Assembly (NCBI GenBank): GCA_007131045.1
Contig: SLRI01000036.1
Span: 1-8,636 of the forward strand
From: Rhodospirillales bacterium
GTDB taxonomy: Bacteria; Pseudomonadota; Alphaproteobacteria; Geminicoccales; Geminicoccaceae
Direction: 5' to 3'
DNA: 8,636 nucleotides
Of the stretch, positions 1-6,044 are shown one piece after another. The position numbers and the translations under genes are program-made. Each line of letters starts with the position of its first letter. The stretch's first letter is position 1. The notes under the pieces were generated by a model. The model saw only the letters and a list, made by a program, of their open reading frames with translations, was not told the origin of the DNA and searched no databases.

Positions 1-1
1 G

Positions 2-592
2 GGGTTCGCCCGGGCCAACACGAATTGCACGGTGGCGGAGTGCCTGGATCGTGCGCGTGACGTGGTGGCGGCGGCGCATGGCGCCGGGCGCTCGGTTCGG
101 GGGTACGTCAGTTGCATCACCGATTGTCCTTTCGAGGGCGCGGTGCCCGTGGCGGCGGTGGTGCGGGTGGCGGAGGCGCTGTTCGGGATGGGCGTCGAGG
201 AGGTGGCGCTGGGCGACACGCTGGGGACCACGCGGCCTTCGGACGTGCGGCGGGTGCTGGATGCCGTGGTGCCGTCGGTGCCGGTCGGGCGGATCGCGGT
301 GCATGCGCACGACACCTACGGGATGGCGAGTGCCACGACCCTGGCGGCGGTGGAGCGCGGGGTTCGGGTGGTCGACGGCTCGGTCGCCGGGCTCGGTGGC
401 TGCCCCTTCGCGCCCGGGGCCAGGGGCAATGCCGCGAGCGAGGACCTGGTCTACATGCTCGAGGGCCTCGGCTTTGCGACCGGGATCGACCTCGAGGCGC
501 TGGCCGCCACCGGCGCCTGGCTCAGCCGCGAGCTGGGCCTCCCCAACGCCTCACGCGCCGGCGAAGCGCTGGCGCGCCGCGCCAAAAAATAA
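2..592 (+). CDS. Hydroxymethylglutaryl-CoA lyase, C-terminal part (5' end outside window)
   Basis: Cleaves 3-hydroxy-3-methylglutaryl-CoA to acetoacetate and acetyl-CoA, the last step of leucine catabolism; a TIM-barrel metal enzyme of the HMGL/DRE-TIM family acting in the cytoplasm. The reading frame is open from base 2, so the gene starts before the window; 196 residues are visible out of a usual ~300. Seen in sequence: the metal-binding HAHDTYG motif (302-322) and the family signature GLGGCPFAPGARGN, whose catalytic Cys codon is 401-403. The visible start (GFARANTNCT) matches the middle of the protein, after the SASE-type segment. It ends in a lysine-rich tail and TAA, followed at once by an intrinsic terminator. 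Codon use is unusual for the window: GTG, GCG, GGG and CGG dominate the first ~130 codons, while the last ~60 return to C-ending codons. Other DRE-TIM lyases are possible, but the Cys signature argues for HMG-CoA lyase. Confidence 0.93.
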   Translation, partial: GFARANTNCTVAECLDRARDVVAAAHGAGRSVRGYVSCITDCPFEGAVPVAAVVRVAEALFGMGVEEVALGDTLGTTRPSDVRRVLDAVVPSVPVGRIAVHAHDTYGMASATTLAAVERGVRVVDGSVAGLGGCPFAPGARGNAASEDLVYMLEGLGFATGIDLEALAATGAWLSRELGLPNASRAGEALARRAKK

Positions 593-601
593 CGTTGGGG
601 C

Positions 602-632
602 GTGGGGAAGATCATCTTCCCCACACTTTTTT
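602..632 (+). terminator. Intrinsic terminator of the HMG-CoA lyase gene
   Basis: A perfect inverted repeat, GTGGGGAAGAT/ATCTTCCCCAC around a single C (602-624), can fold as a stem of at least 8 bp with a small loop. It is followed by AC and a run of six T (627-632). It starts 10 bases after the lyase stop codon. The T run lies on the + strand side only; read in the other direction the stem is followed by GCCCCAACG. It therefore terminates rightward transcription best, but the hairpin lies just downstream of the dctM stop and may also protect the 3' end of that convergent message. Confidence 0.85.
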
Positions 633-656
633 AACTTCTCTTCCCTATTCTTCCAC

Positions 657-1949
657 TCAGCGCAGCAGGCTCGGGACGGTCATGGAGATCGCGGGGATGT
701 AGGTCACCAGCATGAGCACGATGAACATGGTCAGCCAGAAGGGCCAGAGCTGGCGGGCGACCTGGTCGACGGAGACCTTGCCGATGGCGCAGCCGACGAA
801 GAGGGTGGTGCCGACCGGAGGGGTGACGAGGCCGATGCCGAGATTGAGCATCAAGATGATGCCGAAGTGGACGGGGTCGACGCCGAGCATGGCCATCACC
901 GGCAGCAGGATGGGCGTGCAGATGAGGATGAGTGGTGCCATGTCCATGAACATGCCGAGCACCAAGAGCATCAGGTTGATGAGCAGCATGATGACGATCT
1001 TGCTGTCGGAGACGGTGAGAAAGAAGGCCGTCACCTTGGCCGGGATCATCATCAGGGTCATAAGGTAGGCGAAGGCGCCGGCGAAGCCGATCAGGATCAT
1101 CACCATGGTGACCGTCTTGACGACGCCCACCAGCATCGCCGGCAGGTCCCGGAAGTGCAGCTCGCGGTAGACGAAGGTGGCGATGACGAAGGCGTAGAGG
1201 ACCGCAATGGAGGCGGATTCGGTGGCGGTGAAGATGCCGCCGATGACGCCGCCGACGATGATGATGACCGTAAACAGGCCGAAGAAGGCGGAGCCCGCGG
1301 TCTTCACCGCTTCCCTGAGAGGGACCATCTCGCCCTTGGGGTAGCCGCGCTTGGTGGCGAGGACGAAGGTGAGGATCATCAGGGCGATGCCGACCATGAT
1401 CCCGGGCACGATGCCGGCGAGAAAGAGCTGGGCGATGGAGACGGTGCCGCCGGCGGCGTAGGCGTAGATGATGGCGTTGTGCGAGGGCGGGATGATGATG
1501 CCCTGGGTCGAGCTGGAGATGGTGACGTTTACCGAGAAGGCGTCGTCGTAGCCCTGGCGCTTCATCATCGGGATCATGATCGAGCCGATCGAGCTGGTGT
1601 CGGCGACCGAGCTGCCGGAGATGCCGCCGAAGAACATCGACGCCAGGATGTTGACCATGGCGAGGCCGCCACGGATGAAGCCGACGAAGATGTTGGCGAA
1701 GTTGACGAGACGGATGGCGATGCCGCCTTGCGCCATGATGGCGCCGGCGAGGACGAAGAACGGGATGGCGAGGAGCGAGAAGCTGTTGATGCCGCGCACC
1801 GTCTGCAGCATCACCGCCTCGGGCGGCAGGCCGATATAGAGGACGGTGGCGAGCGAGGCCAGACCCAGGGCGTAGGCCACCGGCACGTTGAGGAGGATGA
1901 GCAGGAAGAGGCCGCCGATCAGCAGGACCGGGGCGAAGGGGCCGCCCAT
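657..1949 (-). CDS. dctM: TRAP transporter large permease, DctM subunit
   Basis: The 12-segment membrane subunit that carries substrate across the inner membrane, coupled to an ion gradient. The 430-residue product is normal for DctM (~425-430) and hydrophobic throughout. Seen in sequence: the TRAP signature FFGGISGSSVADTSSIGS (residues ~107-124), followed by IPMMKRQGYD; PPSHNAIIYA (~154-163); GGIFTATESA (~237-246); GMFMDMAPLILICTPILLPV (~332-351); and NLGIGLVTPPVG (~369-380), which are the ion- and substrate-site hairpin regions in this family. The frame is open for 57 codons further upstream (to 2120), but that stretch is a shadow of dctQ. The ATG at 1949 overlaps the dctQ stop by one base (TGATG), so translation is probably coupled. 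Last gene of the module, facing the HMG-CoA lyase gene. Substrate choice is set by DctP, not here. Confidence 0.95.
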   Translation of the reverse strand: MGGPFAPVLLIGGLFLLILLNVPVAYALGLASLATVLYIGLPPEAVMLQTVRGINSFSLLAIPFFVLAGAIMAQGGIAIRLVNFANIFVGFIRGGLAMVNILASMFFGGISGSSVADTSSIGSIMIPMMKRQGYDDAFSVNVTISSSTQGIIIPPSHNAIIYAYAAGGTVSIAQLFLAGIVPGIMVGIALMILTFVLATKRGYPKGEMVPLREAVKTAGSAFFGLFTVIIIVGGVIGGIFTATESASIAVLYAFVIATFVYRELHFRDLPAMLVGVVKTVTMVMILIGFAGAFAYLMTLMMIPAKVTAFFLTVSDSKIVIMLLINLMLLVLGMFMDMAPLILICTPILLPVMAMLGVDPVHFGIILMLNLGIGLVTPPVGTTLFVGCAIGKVSVDQVARQLWPFWLTMFIVLMLVTYIPAISMTVPSLLR

Positions 1950-2467
1950 CAGTAGTCGGTCTCGATGCCGGCCCGCGGGCCGTAGAGCAGGCGCTCGATG
2001 ACGAAGAGGAGGGTGACGATGCCGGAGAGCGGCAGCGCCAGGTAGACGATGCCGACCCGGATCTGCTGGAGCTCTGGGTAGACCTGGAGCCAGGTGGTGC
2101 GCACCAGGCCCCAGCCCCACCAGATCATGGCGATTGCGAGAACGCCCACCAGGACGTCGACAAAGCGGTCGGCGAGCCAGCGGGCCGAGCCCTCGGGCAG
2201 CGGCCGGACGAGGACGTCGATGCTGATGTGGGCGTTGGCGCGATAGCAGGCGGCGGCGCCGAAGAAGGTCATCTGGATGACCAGCATGATCGAGACGGGC
2301 TCGGCCCAGAACGAGCCCTGGTTGAGGACGTAGCGGGTGTAGACGCCCCAGGCGACGAAGAAGGAGATCAGCACCATGATGGTGCCCGACACCACCAGGC
2401 AGGCCTGGTAGAGCCGGTCCATGGCGCGGATGAAGAGCGGCAGCTCTGGTTCAGGCGTGTCGGCCAT
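1949..2467 (-). CDS. dctQ: TRAP transporter small permease, DctQ subunit
   Basis: The four-helix inner-membrane partner of DctM. The 172-residue product has hydrophobic segments at about 20-42, 53-74, 100-122 and 138-160. The family feature is the loop CYRANAHISIDVLVRPLP (~74-91), equivalent to the GHVRVD-type segment of DctQ proteins; GSFWAEP (~51-57) is also typical. It begins 106 bases downstream of the likely end of the dctP message segment that carries two GC-rich hairpins, and its stop overlaps the dctM ATG by one base. No strong Shine-Dalgarno is visible before the ATG at 2467 (a GCGGGCC-rich stretch lies there), so expression may be low relative to dctP, as is usual for TRAP operons. 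Sequence divergence in this family is high, so assignment rests on topology, the loop motif and the position between dctP and dctM. Confidence 0.93.
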   Translation of the reverse strand: MADTPEPELPLFIRAMDRLYQACLVVSGTIMVLISFFVAWGVYTRYVLNQGSFWAEPVSIMLVIQMTFFGAAACYRANAHISIDVLVRPLPEGSARWLADRFVDVLVGVLAIAMIWWGWGLVRTTWLQVYPELQQIRVGIVYLALPLSGIVTLLFVIERLLYGPRAGIETDY

Positions 2468-2502
2468 GTGTCGTCGGGCCCGCTGGTCGAAAGCTCATGG
2501 GA

Positions 2503-2525
2503 CGGGGCGGCAACCGGCCGCCCCG
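2503..2525 (-). promoter_or_regulatory. GC-rich hairpin between dctP and dctQ
   Basis: An 8-bp perfect inverted repeat, CGGGGCGG/CCGCCCCG, with a 7-base loop, midway in the 116-base gap between the dctP stop and the dctQ start. There is no T run behind it on the minus strand, so it is not a classic intrinsic terminator. The likely role, by analogy with other binding-protein/permease operons, is to stabilise the dctP 3' end or reduce read-through so that DctP exceeds DctQM. Confidence 0.45.
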
Positions 2526-2564
2526 CTGATCGTCAACGCTTGTCTCCAGGCCCGGCTCTCGGGG

Positions 2565-2582
2565 GCCGGCTTCGCGGCCGGC
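2565..2582 (-). promoter_or_regulatory. Second hairpin just after the dctP stop
   Basis: GCCGGC-TTCGCG-GCCGGC on the + strand is an inverted repeat with a 6-bp stem and a 6-base loop. It starts two bases past the dctP stop codon (2586-2584 on the minus strand). Together with the 2503-2525 hairpin it gives the dctP-dctQ gap two stable stems. GCCGGC is common in such GC-rich DNA, so this one alone is weak evidence. Confidence 0.35.
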
Positions 2583-2583
2583 G

Positions 2584-3573
2584 CTACTCGACCGCCTCGA
2601 TCCGGGTGAGCAGCTCGGCGTATTGCGCGCCGAACTTCTCGCGCACCGGGGCCGTGGCCGCGATGAAGGCGTCCTTGTCGACGTCGTCGTTGATCTCGAT
2701 GCCGAGCTCGAGGAGCTCCGCCATGGCCTGCTGCTCCATGGCGTTCCAGAGCTCGCGCTCCTTTTCTGTCGCCAGCACCGAGGCCTCGCGGATCAGGTTC
2801 TGGTCCTCCTCGGAGAGGGTGTCCCAGACCCGCTTGGAGAAGACGAAGATCTCGGGCACGATCAGGTGCTCGGTGAGCGAGTAGTAGCCGGCGACCTCGT
2901 AGTGCTTCTGCGTCGCGTAGGAGGGCGGGTTGTTCTCGGCCCCGTCGACGACCCCGGTCTGCATCGCGGTATAGAGCTCGTTGAAGGCGATCGGCATGCC
3001 GGCCCCGCCCATCTCGCTCATCATGTCGATGAAGATGGGGTTCTGCATCACCCGGATCTTCAGACCCTCGAGGTCCTCGGGCGTGCGGATCGGCTTGATC
3101 TTGTTGTAGAAGCTCCTGGCACCGGCATCCATGTAGCCGAGGCCGATCAGCTCGCCGACCTCGAGGCGCTCCAGCAGCTCCTGGCCGATCTCGCCGTCGA
3201 CGACGGCGTGCATGTGGTCGATCGAGCGGAAGACATAAGGCAGGTTGAAGGCGTTGAAGTCGTCGACGATGGGCCCGACCACGCCGACCGAGACGCGGGT
3301 CATCTCGAGCGCACCGAGCTGGACCTGCTCGAGCGCCTCCTTCTCGCCACCGAGCTGCATCGAGTGGTAGATCGTCAAGTTGATCCGCCCGTCGGTCTGC
3401 TCGTTGAGCCATTCGCCCATGAACTGGATGGCGTCGGTCGTCGGATAGCCCATGGCGTGGACGTCGGACGACTTGATCTCGAGTGCCTCGGCCGTGGACA
3501 CGGCCGCAAGCGACAGGGCCAGGATGGCCCCGCTGCCGGTCAAGGTTTTCGCAATCGCCAATGCGTGTCGCAT
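2584..3573 (-). CDS. dctP: TRAP transporter periplasmic substrate-binding protein, DctP family
   Basis: The periplasmic receptor that captures ligand and delivers it to DctQM. 329 residues from the chosen start. Seen in sequence: signal peptide with n-region MRHALAIAK, hydrophobic core ~11-25 and likely cleavage AEA|LEIK after residue 30; GLKIRV (~170-175), whose Arg174 matches the carboxylate-clamping Arg of the family (Arg147 of SiaP); and DGAENNPPSY (~210-219), whose Asn matches SiaP Asn187. ARSFYNKIKPIRTPEDL followed by GAENNPPS is the pattern I associate with hexuronate- or sugar-acid-binding members, so a carboxylated sugar ligand is likely. Start choice: ATG at 3591 (six codons upstream) has no ribosome site, whereas GGGGG lies 6 bases before the ATG at 3573 (3 before 3576) and that start gives a cleaner signal peptide. 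First of the dctPQM genes, 118 bases after the HAD phosphatase stop; a FadR-like palindrome lies in that gap. Confidence 0.94.
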   Translation of the reverse strand: MRHALAIAKTLTGSGAILALSLAAVSTAEALEIKSSDVHAMGYPTTDAIQFMGEWLNEQTDGRINLTIYHSMQLGGEKEALEQVQLGALEMTRVSVGVVGPIVDDFNAFNLPYVFRSIDHMHAVVDGEIGQELLERLEVGELIGLGYMDAGARSFYNKIKPIRTPEDLEGLKIRVMQNPIFIDMMSEMGGAGMPIAFNELYTAMQTGVVDGAENNPPSYATQKHYEVAGYYSLTEHLIVPEIFVFSKRVWDTLSEEDQNLIREASVLATEKERELWNAMEQQAMAELLELGIEINDDVDKDAFIAATAPVREKFGAQYAELLTRIEAVE

Positions 3574-3591
3574 CATCAGCCCCCGCTGCAT

Positions 3592-3691
3592 TGTTGTGGC
3601 GCCGGTCAGCTGGTCAGACCACCTAGCGCGTGCTGCATTTGGCCCGGCTCGCGGCCGATGGCAAGCGGAGATTCGGCCGGCGCCGTTTCGC
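3592..3691 (-). promoter_or_regulatory. Gap between HAD gene and dctP: likely internal promoter region
   Basis: About 100 bases without coding content, the only sizeable break inside the minus-strand module. It holds the palindrome at 3611-3621. Read on the minus strand, a TTGCCA hexamer is followed 17 bases later by CAAATG, a poor match to a -10 box, so no convincing sigma-70 promoter can be named. Short CGGCCG/GCCGGC repeats near the HAD stop could form weak stems. Transcription could start here, read through from the dehydrogenase gene, or both. Confidence 0.4.
3611..3621. promoter_or_regulatory. Candidate GntR/FadR-type operator TGGTCAGACCA
   Basis: An odd-length perfect palindrome, TGGTC-A-GACCA, matching the TGGTCNGACCA core known for FadR and close to the cores of other FCD-domain GntR regulators (for example LldR and PdhR sites). 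It lies 38 bases upstream of the chosen dctP start, where a repressor would block transcription or its early elongation. A partial second copy, GGTCAG, lies just beside it (3604-3609). An 11-base match can arise by chance, but its position in the only gap of the operon supports it. No regulator gene is in the window. Confidence 0.5.
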
Positions 3692-4357
3692 TCAGAGCCG
3701 TTTCAGGATTTCCGGCAGGCGGCGCATGTCGTCGAGGACGATGTCCGGTGCCAGCCGCTCGAGCGCGCTGCGGTGGGTCGGGGATTTGGCGTGGCTGGCG
3801 CCGACATAGGCGACGGTGCGCATGCCGGCGGCCTCGGCGGCCAGCAGGCCCGCCGGGCTGTCCTCGACGACGACGCAGTGCTCGGGGCCGTGGCCCATGG
3901 CTCGGGCGGCGTGCTCGAAGAGATCGGGGGCGGGCTTGCCGCGGGCGACCATGGTGGCGGAGAAGGCCCGGCCTTCGAAGTATGTCCAGAGCCCTGTCGT
4001 GCGCAGGCTGAGCTCGATCCGCTCGGGCTGGCTCGAGGAGGCGACGCAGAACGGCCGGTCGAGCCCGGCGATGGCCTCGTGGATGCCGCTGGTGGGCCGG
4101 AGCTCGGCCCTGAAGGTGGCGTAGAGCCGGCGGCGGAGGTCTTCGAGGTCGGCCTCGTCGAGGGTGATGCCGTCGGTCTCGCCGAGGTCGCGGCAGATGC
4201 TGGCGAGGCTGCGGCCCAAGAAGCGCGCATAGGCGGTGGCGAGGTCGAGCGTGACGCCCTTTGCCTCGATCGTCTGCAGCAGCACGCGCATCGAGAGCGG
4301 CTCGCTGTCGACCAGCACGCCGTCGCAGTCGAAGACGACGAGGGCGGGCCCGGCCAT
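3692..4357 (-). CDS. HAD-IA family phosphatase (YieH / beta-phosphoglucomutase-like)
   Basis: A cytoplasmic haloacid-dehalogenase-type hydrolase, probably acting on a small sugar or polyol phosphate. 221 residues, usual for subfamily IA. Seen in sequence: motif I DCDGVLVDSE with nucleophile Asp10 and acid/base Asp12; a helical cap at about 15-85; motif II VASSS with Ser107; motif III Lys141 in GKPAPDLF; motif IV VVEDSPAG with Glu165-Asp166. All catalytic residues are present. The ATG at 4357 lies one base after the dehydrogenase stop (TGA-G-ATG), so the two are translationally coupled and almost certainly in one operon. The DCDGVLVDSE/GKPxPDLF pattern is shared by YieH (6-phosphogluconate phosphatase), beta-phosphoglucomutase and phosphoglycolate phosphatase, and I cannot choose among them. 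HAD genes beside polyol dehydrogenase genes are common in alphaproteobacteria, but their role there is poorly defined. Confidence 0.9.
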   Translation of the reverse strand: MAGPALVVFDCDGVLVDSEPLSMRVLLQTIEAKGVTLDLATAYARFLGRSLASICRDLGETDGITLDEADLEDLRRRLYATFRAELRPTSGIHEAIAGLDRPFCVASSSQPERIELSLRTTGLWTYFEGRAFSATMVARGKPAPDLFEHAARAMGHGPEHCVVVEDSPAGLLAAEAAGMRTVAYVGASHAKSPTHRSALERLAPDIVLDDMRRLPEILKRL

Positions 4358-4358
4358 C

Positions 4359-5828
4359 TCAGCCGAGGTAGCGCCGCAGGGTCGCCTCGGTGCCGTCCTG
4401 CCAGATGGCCTTCAGCCAGTGGGCGAAGGTGGCCGCGAAGGTGGGGTCGGTGGCGAGGTCGCCGTAGACGTCGTGCAGTGCTAGCCAGGTGGCGGGGTCG
4501 CTCCGGGCGGCCAGGGCGCGGGGCTGGAGCTGCTCCCAGGCGGGATCGTTGGCGGCGATCGCGGCACCGCTCTCGCTGGTGCCGGCACAGTAGCGGCACC
4601 AAAGGGCGTTGCCGAGGGTGAGGCCGTCGATGCTCTGGCCCGCGGCGAGGCGGTCCCGGATCGAGGGAAGGATGAACTTGGGCTGGCGGTTGGAGCCGTC
4701 GTGGCAGAGCCGGCGGGTGGTGTCGCCGATCCTCGGGTTGGCGAAGCGGCGCTGGATCAGGGCCAGGTATTCGGAGAGGTCGACGCCCGGGACCGGCGGG
4801 ACGATCGGGACGATCTCGGTCGTCTCGGTCCGCTCGAGGAAGCGAGCGACGAGGTCGTGCGCCATGGCGTCGTGGGCGAAGTCGATGTCGAGCAGGGCCG
4901 CCGGATAGGCGATCAGGGCGTGGCCGCCGTTGAGGATACGCAGCTTCATCGTCTCGAACGGCGTGACGTCGGCGGCGAAGGTGACGCCCACGGTCTCGAG
5001 CGCCGGGCGGCCGGCCGGAAAGTGGTCCTCGAGGACCCACTGGATATAGTCCTCGCAGAAGACCGGGGCCCGGTCGGCGATGCCGAACTCGTCCCGGATG
5101 CGACGGCGCTCGCGCTCGCCGGTCGCCGGGACCACGCGATCGACCATGCCGTTGGGGAAGGCCACGGTCGCGCGAATCCAATCGCCGAGGTCGGGGTCGA
5201 TGGAAGCGGCGAGGCCGGCCACGGCGTTCCGGGTGACCGCGCCGTTGTGCGGGAGGTTGTCGCAGGAGAGCACGGTGAAGGGGGCGGTCCCGGCATCGCG
5301 GCGGCGGCGCAGGCCCAGGGCGATCAGCCCGAAGACGGTCTTCGGGTTCGAGGGATCGTCGATGTCGGCCCGGATCTGCGGGTGGTCGGCCATAAAGGCG
5401 CCGGTCCGGCTGTCGATGAAGTAGCCGCCCTCGGTGACGGTCATCGAGACGATGCGGACCGCCGGGTCCTCGAGGCTGGCGAGGATGGCGGCCGTGTCGC
5501 CGGCCGGAATGAAGTCGACCATGGCGCCGGTGACCCGGGCCGTGGTCTCGGCCTCGGACTGCTCGACCACGGTGGTCAGCCAGTCCTGCTGCTCGAGCGC
5601 CGCGCGCATCCGGCTGTCGTGCTCGGTCACCCCGGTGCCGATGATCGCCCAGTCGCGGTCCCGGCCGGCCCGAAACAGCCGGTCGAGATAGACCGCCATG
5701 TGGCCGCGGTGGAAGTTGCCGACGCCGAAATGGAGGATGCCGGGGCTGAGTTCGCTGCGCGCGTAGCCGGGCCGGCCGATGCCGGGTGGCAGCTTCGCCA
5801 GGGTGGCGAGCGACAGTGTTTCGACCAT
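4359..5828 (-). CDS. Mannitol 2-dehydrogenase family oxidoreductase (polyol or sugar-acid)
   Basis: A long-chain, zinc-independent NAD-dependent dehydrogenase interconverting a polyol and a ketose (mannitol/fructose, arabinitol/xylulose) or a related sugar acid. 489 residues, typical of the family (~490). Seen in sequence: N-terminal nucleotide-binding segment HFGVGNFHRGH (33-43); VTEGGYF (~131-137); SCDNLPHNGAVTR (188-200); PNGMVDRVVP (225-234); and catalytic Lys295, Asn300 and His303 in KLRILNGGH, at exactly the numbering of the Pseudomonas fluorescens mannitol dehydrogenase. SCDNLPHNGAVTR and PKTVFGLI look more like mannitol dehydrogenase than UxuB (fructuronate reductase), but specificity cannot be fixed by eye. 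Start: ATG 5828 is preceded by a near-perfect ribosome site (AAGGAGGT, 7 bases away); the open frame continuing upstream is not coding. First gene of the minus-strand module, coupled to the HAD gene. Confidence 0.93.
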   Translation of the reverse strand: MVETLSLATLAKLPPGIGRPGYARSELSPGILHFGVGNFHRGHMAVYLDRLFRAGRDRDWAIIGTGVTEHDSRMRAALEQQDWLTTVVEQSEAETTARVTGAMVDFIPAGDTAAILASLEDPAVRIVSMTVTEGGYFIDSRTGAFMADHPQIRADIDDPSNPKTVFGLIALGLRRRRDAGTAPFTVLSCDNLPHNGAVTRNAVAGLAASIDPDLGDWIRATVAFPNGMVDRVVPATGERERRRIRDEFGIADRAPVFCEDYIQWVLEDHFPAGRPALETVGVTFAADVTPFETMKLRILNGGHALIAYPAALLDIDFAHDAMAHDLVARFLERTETTEIVPIVPPVPGVDLSEYLALIQRRFANPRIGDTTRRLCHDGSNRQPKFILPSIRDRLAAGQSIDGLTLGNALWCRYCAGTSESGAAIAANDPAWEQLQPRALAARSDPATWLALHDVYGDLATDPTFAATFAHWLKAIWQDGTEATLRRYLG

Positions 5829-5835
5829 CGGGCCG

Positions 5836-5860
5836 ACCTCCTTCGGCGCATCGACGCGCC
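5836..5860 (-). promoter_or_regulatory. Strong ribosome binding site with adjacent hairpin, dehydrogenase gene
   Basis: On the minus strand AAGGAGGT (5843-5836) is a full match to the anti-Shine-Dalgarno and fixes the start at 5828. Directly upstream, GGCGC-GTCGAT-GCGCC (5860-5845 on the minus strand) is an inverted repeat with a 5-bp stem and 6-base loop that partly abuts the ribosome site. It may keep the leader open, or be a protein-binding palindrome. Confidence 0.55.
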
Positions 5861-5959
5861 ATCTCTGGACGTCGAGTTTTCTAGCGGAGCGGTGCGCGAA
5901 GCGAAAGCCCGGCCGTTTCCTCTTCGCTCCCGAGTGGGTATCCTTAATTCTGTAGAAGA

Positions 5960-5982
5960 ACGGGGAGGCAGCGCCTCCCCGT
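5960..5982. promoter_or_regulatory. Perfect 10-bp stem-loop in the divergent region
   Basis: ACGGGGAGGC-AGC-GCCTCCCCGT is a perfect inverted repeat with a 3-base loop, the most stable hairpin in the window apart from the lyase terminator. On the minus strand it is followed by TTCTTCT, which makes it terminator-like in the leftward direction, although no gene ends here. It could be a leftover terminator, the end of a short minus-strand RNA starting near 6040, or part of a structured leader of the rightward message. Confidence 0.5.
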
Positions 5983-6044
5983 GCCCCTCCGGTCTTTTGG
6001 ATCGGAGCTGTTGAAACAGTTGCAATAAAGGCGTCGTTTTGTCG

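Larger units (their letters stand above)
5829..6044. promoter_or_regulatory. Divergent promoter region between dehydrogenase and PLP-enzyme genes
   Basis: About 215 bases of non-coding DNA from which both transcription units must start. It is less GC-rich than its surroundings in two places (5938-5960 and 6011-6045). Leftward, TAGAAA (5883-5878, minus strand) is a 4-of-6 match to a -10 box with a poor -35 (TTTCGC) 17 bases upstream, giving a ~40-base leader. Rightward, TATCCT (5939-5944) is a 4-of-6 -10 with TTTCCT 17 bases upstream; if used, the message would carry the three stem-loops at 5960-6019 in its leader. These promoter calls are weak. No ORF of convincing composition lies inside. 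Confidence 0.55.

Noticed and set aside
51..1955. A long + strand open frame (634 codons) opposite dctM, very rich in Asp, Glu, His, Arg and Gly
   Set aside because: It is the antisense shadow of a G/C-ending codon pattern in dctM, starts inside the lyase gene in another frame, and has a low-complexity composition unlike any real protein. dctM has full family motifs on the other strand.
3703..5862. A 719-codon minus-strand open frame overlapping the dehydrogenase and HAD genes in another frame
   Set aside because: Arg/Pro/Ala-rich shadow translation with no recognisable motif; the two genes it overlaps carry complete catalytic signatures in their own frames.
5960..5982. The strong hairpin as a plain gene terminator
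   Set aside because: No gene on either strand ends next to it; the genes on both sides start away from it. It is kept as an unexplained structure instead.
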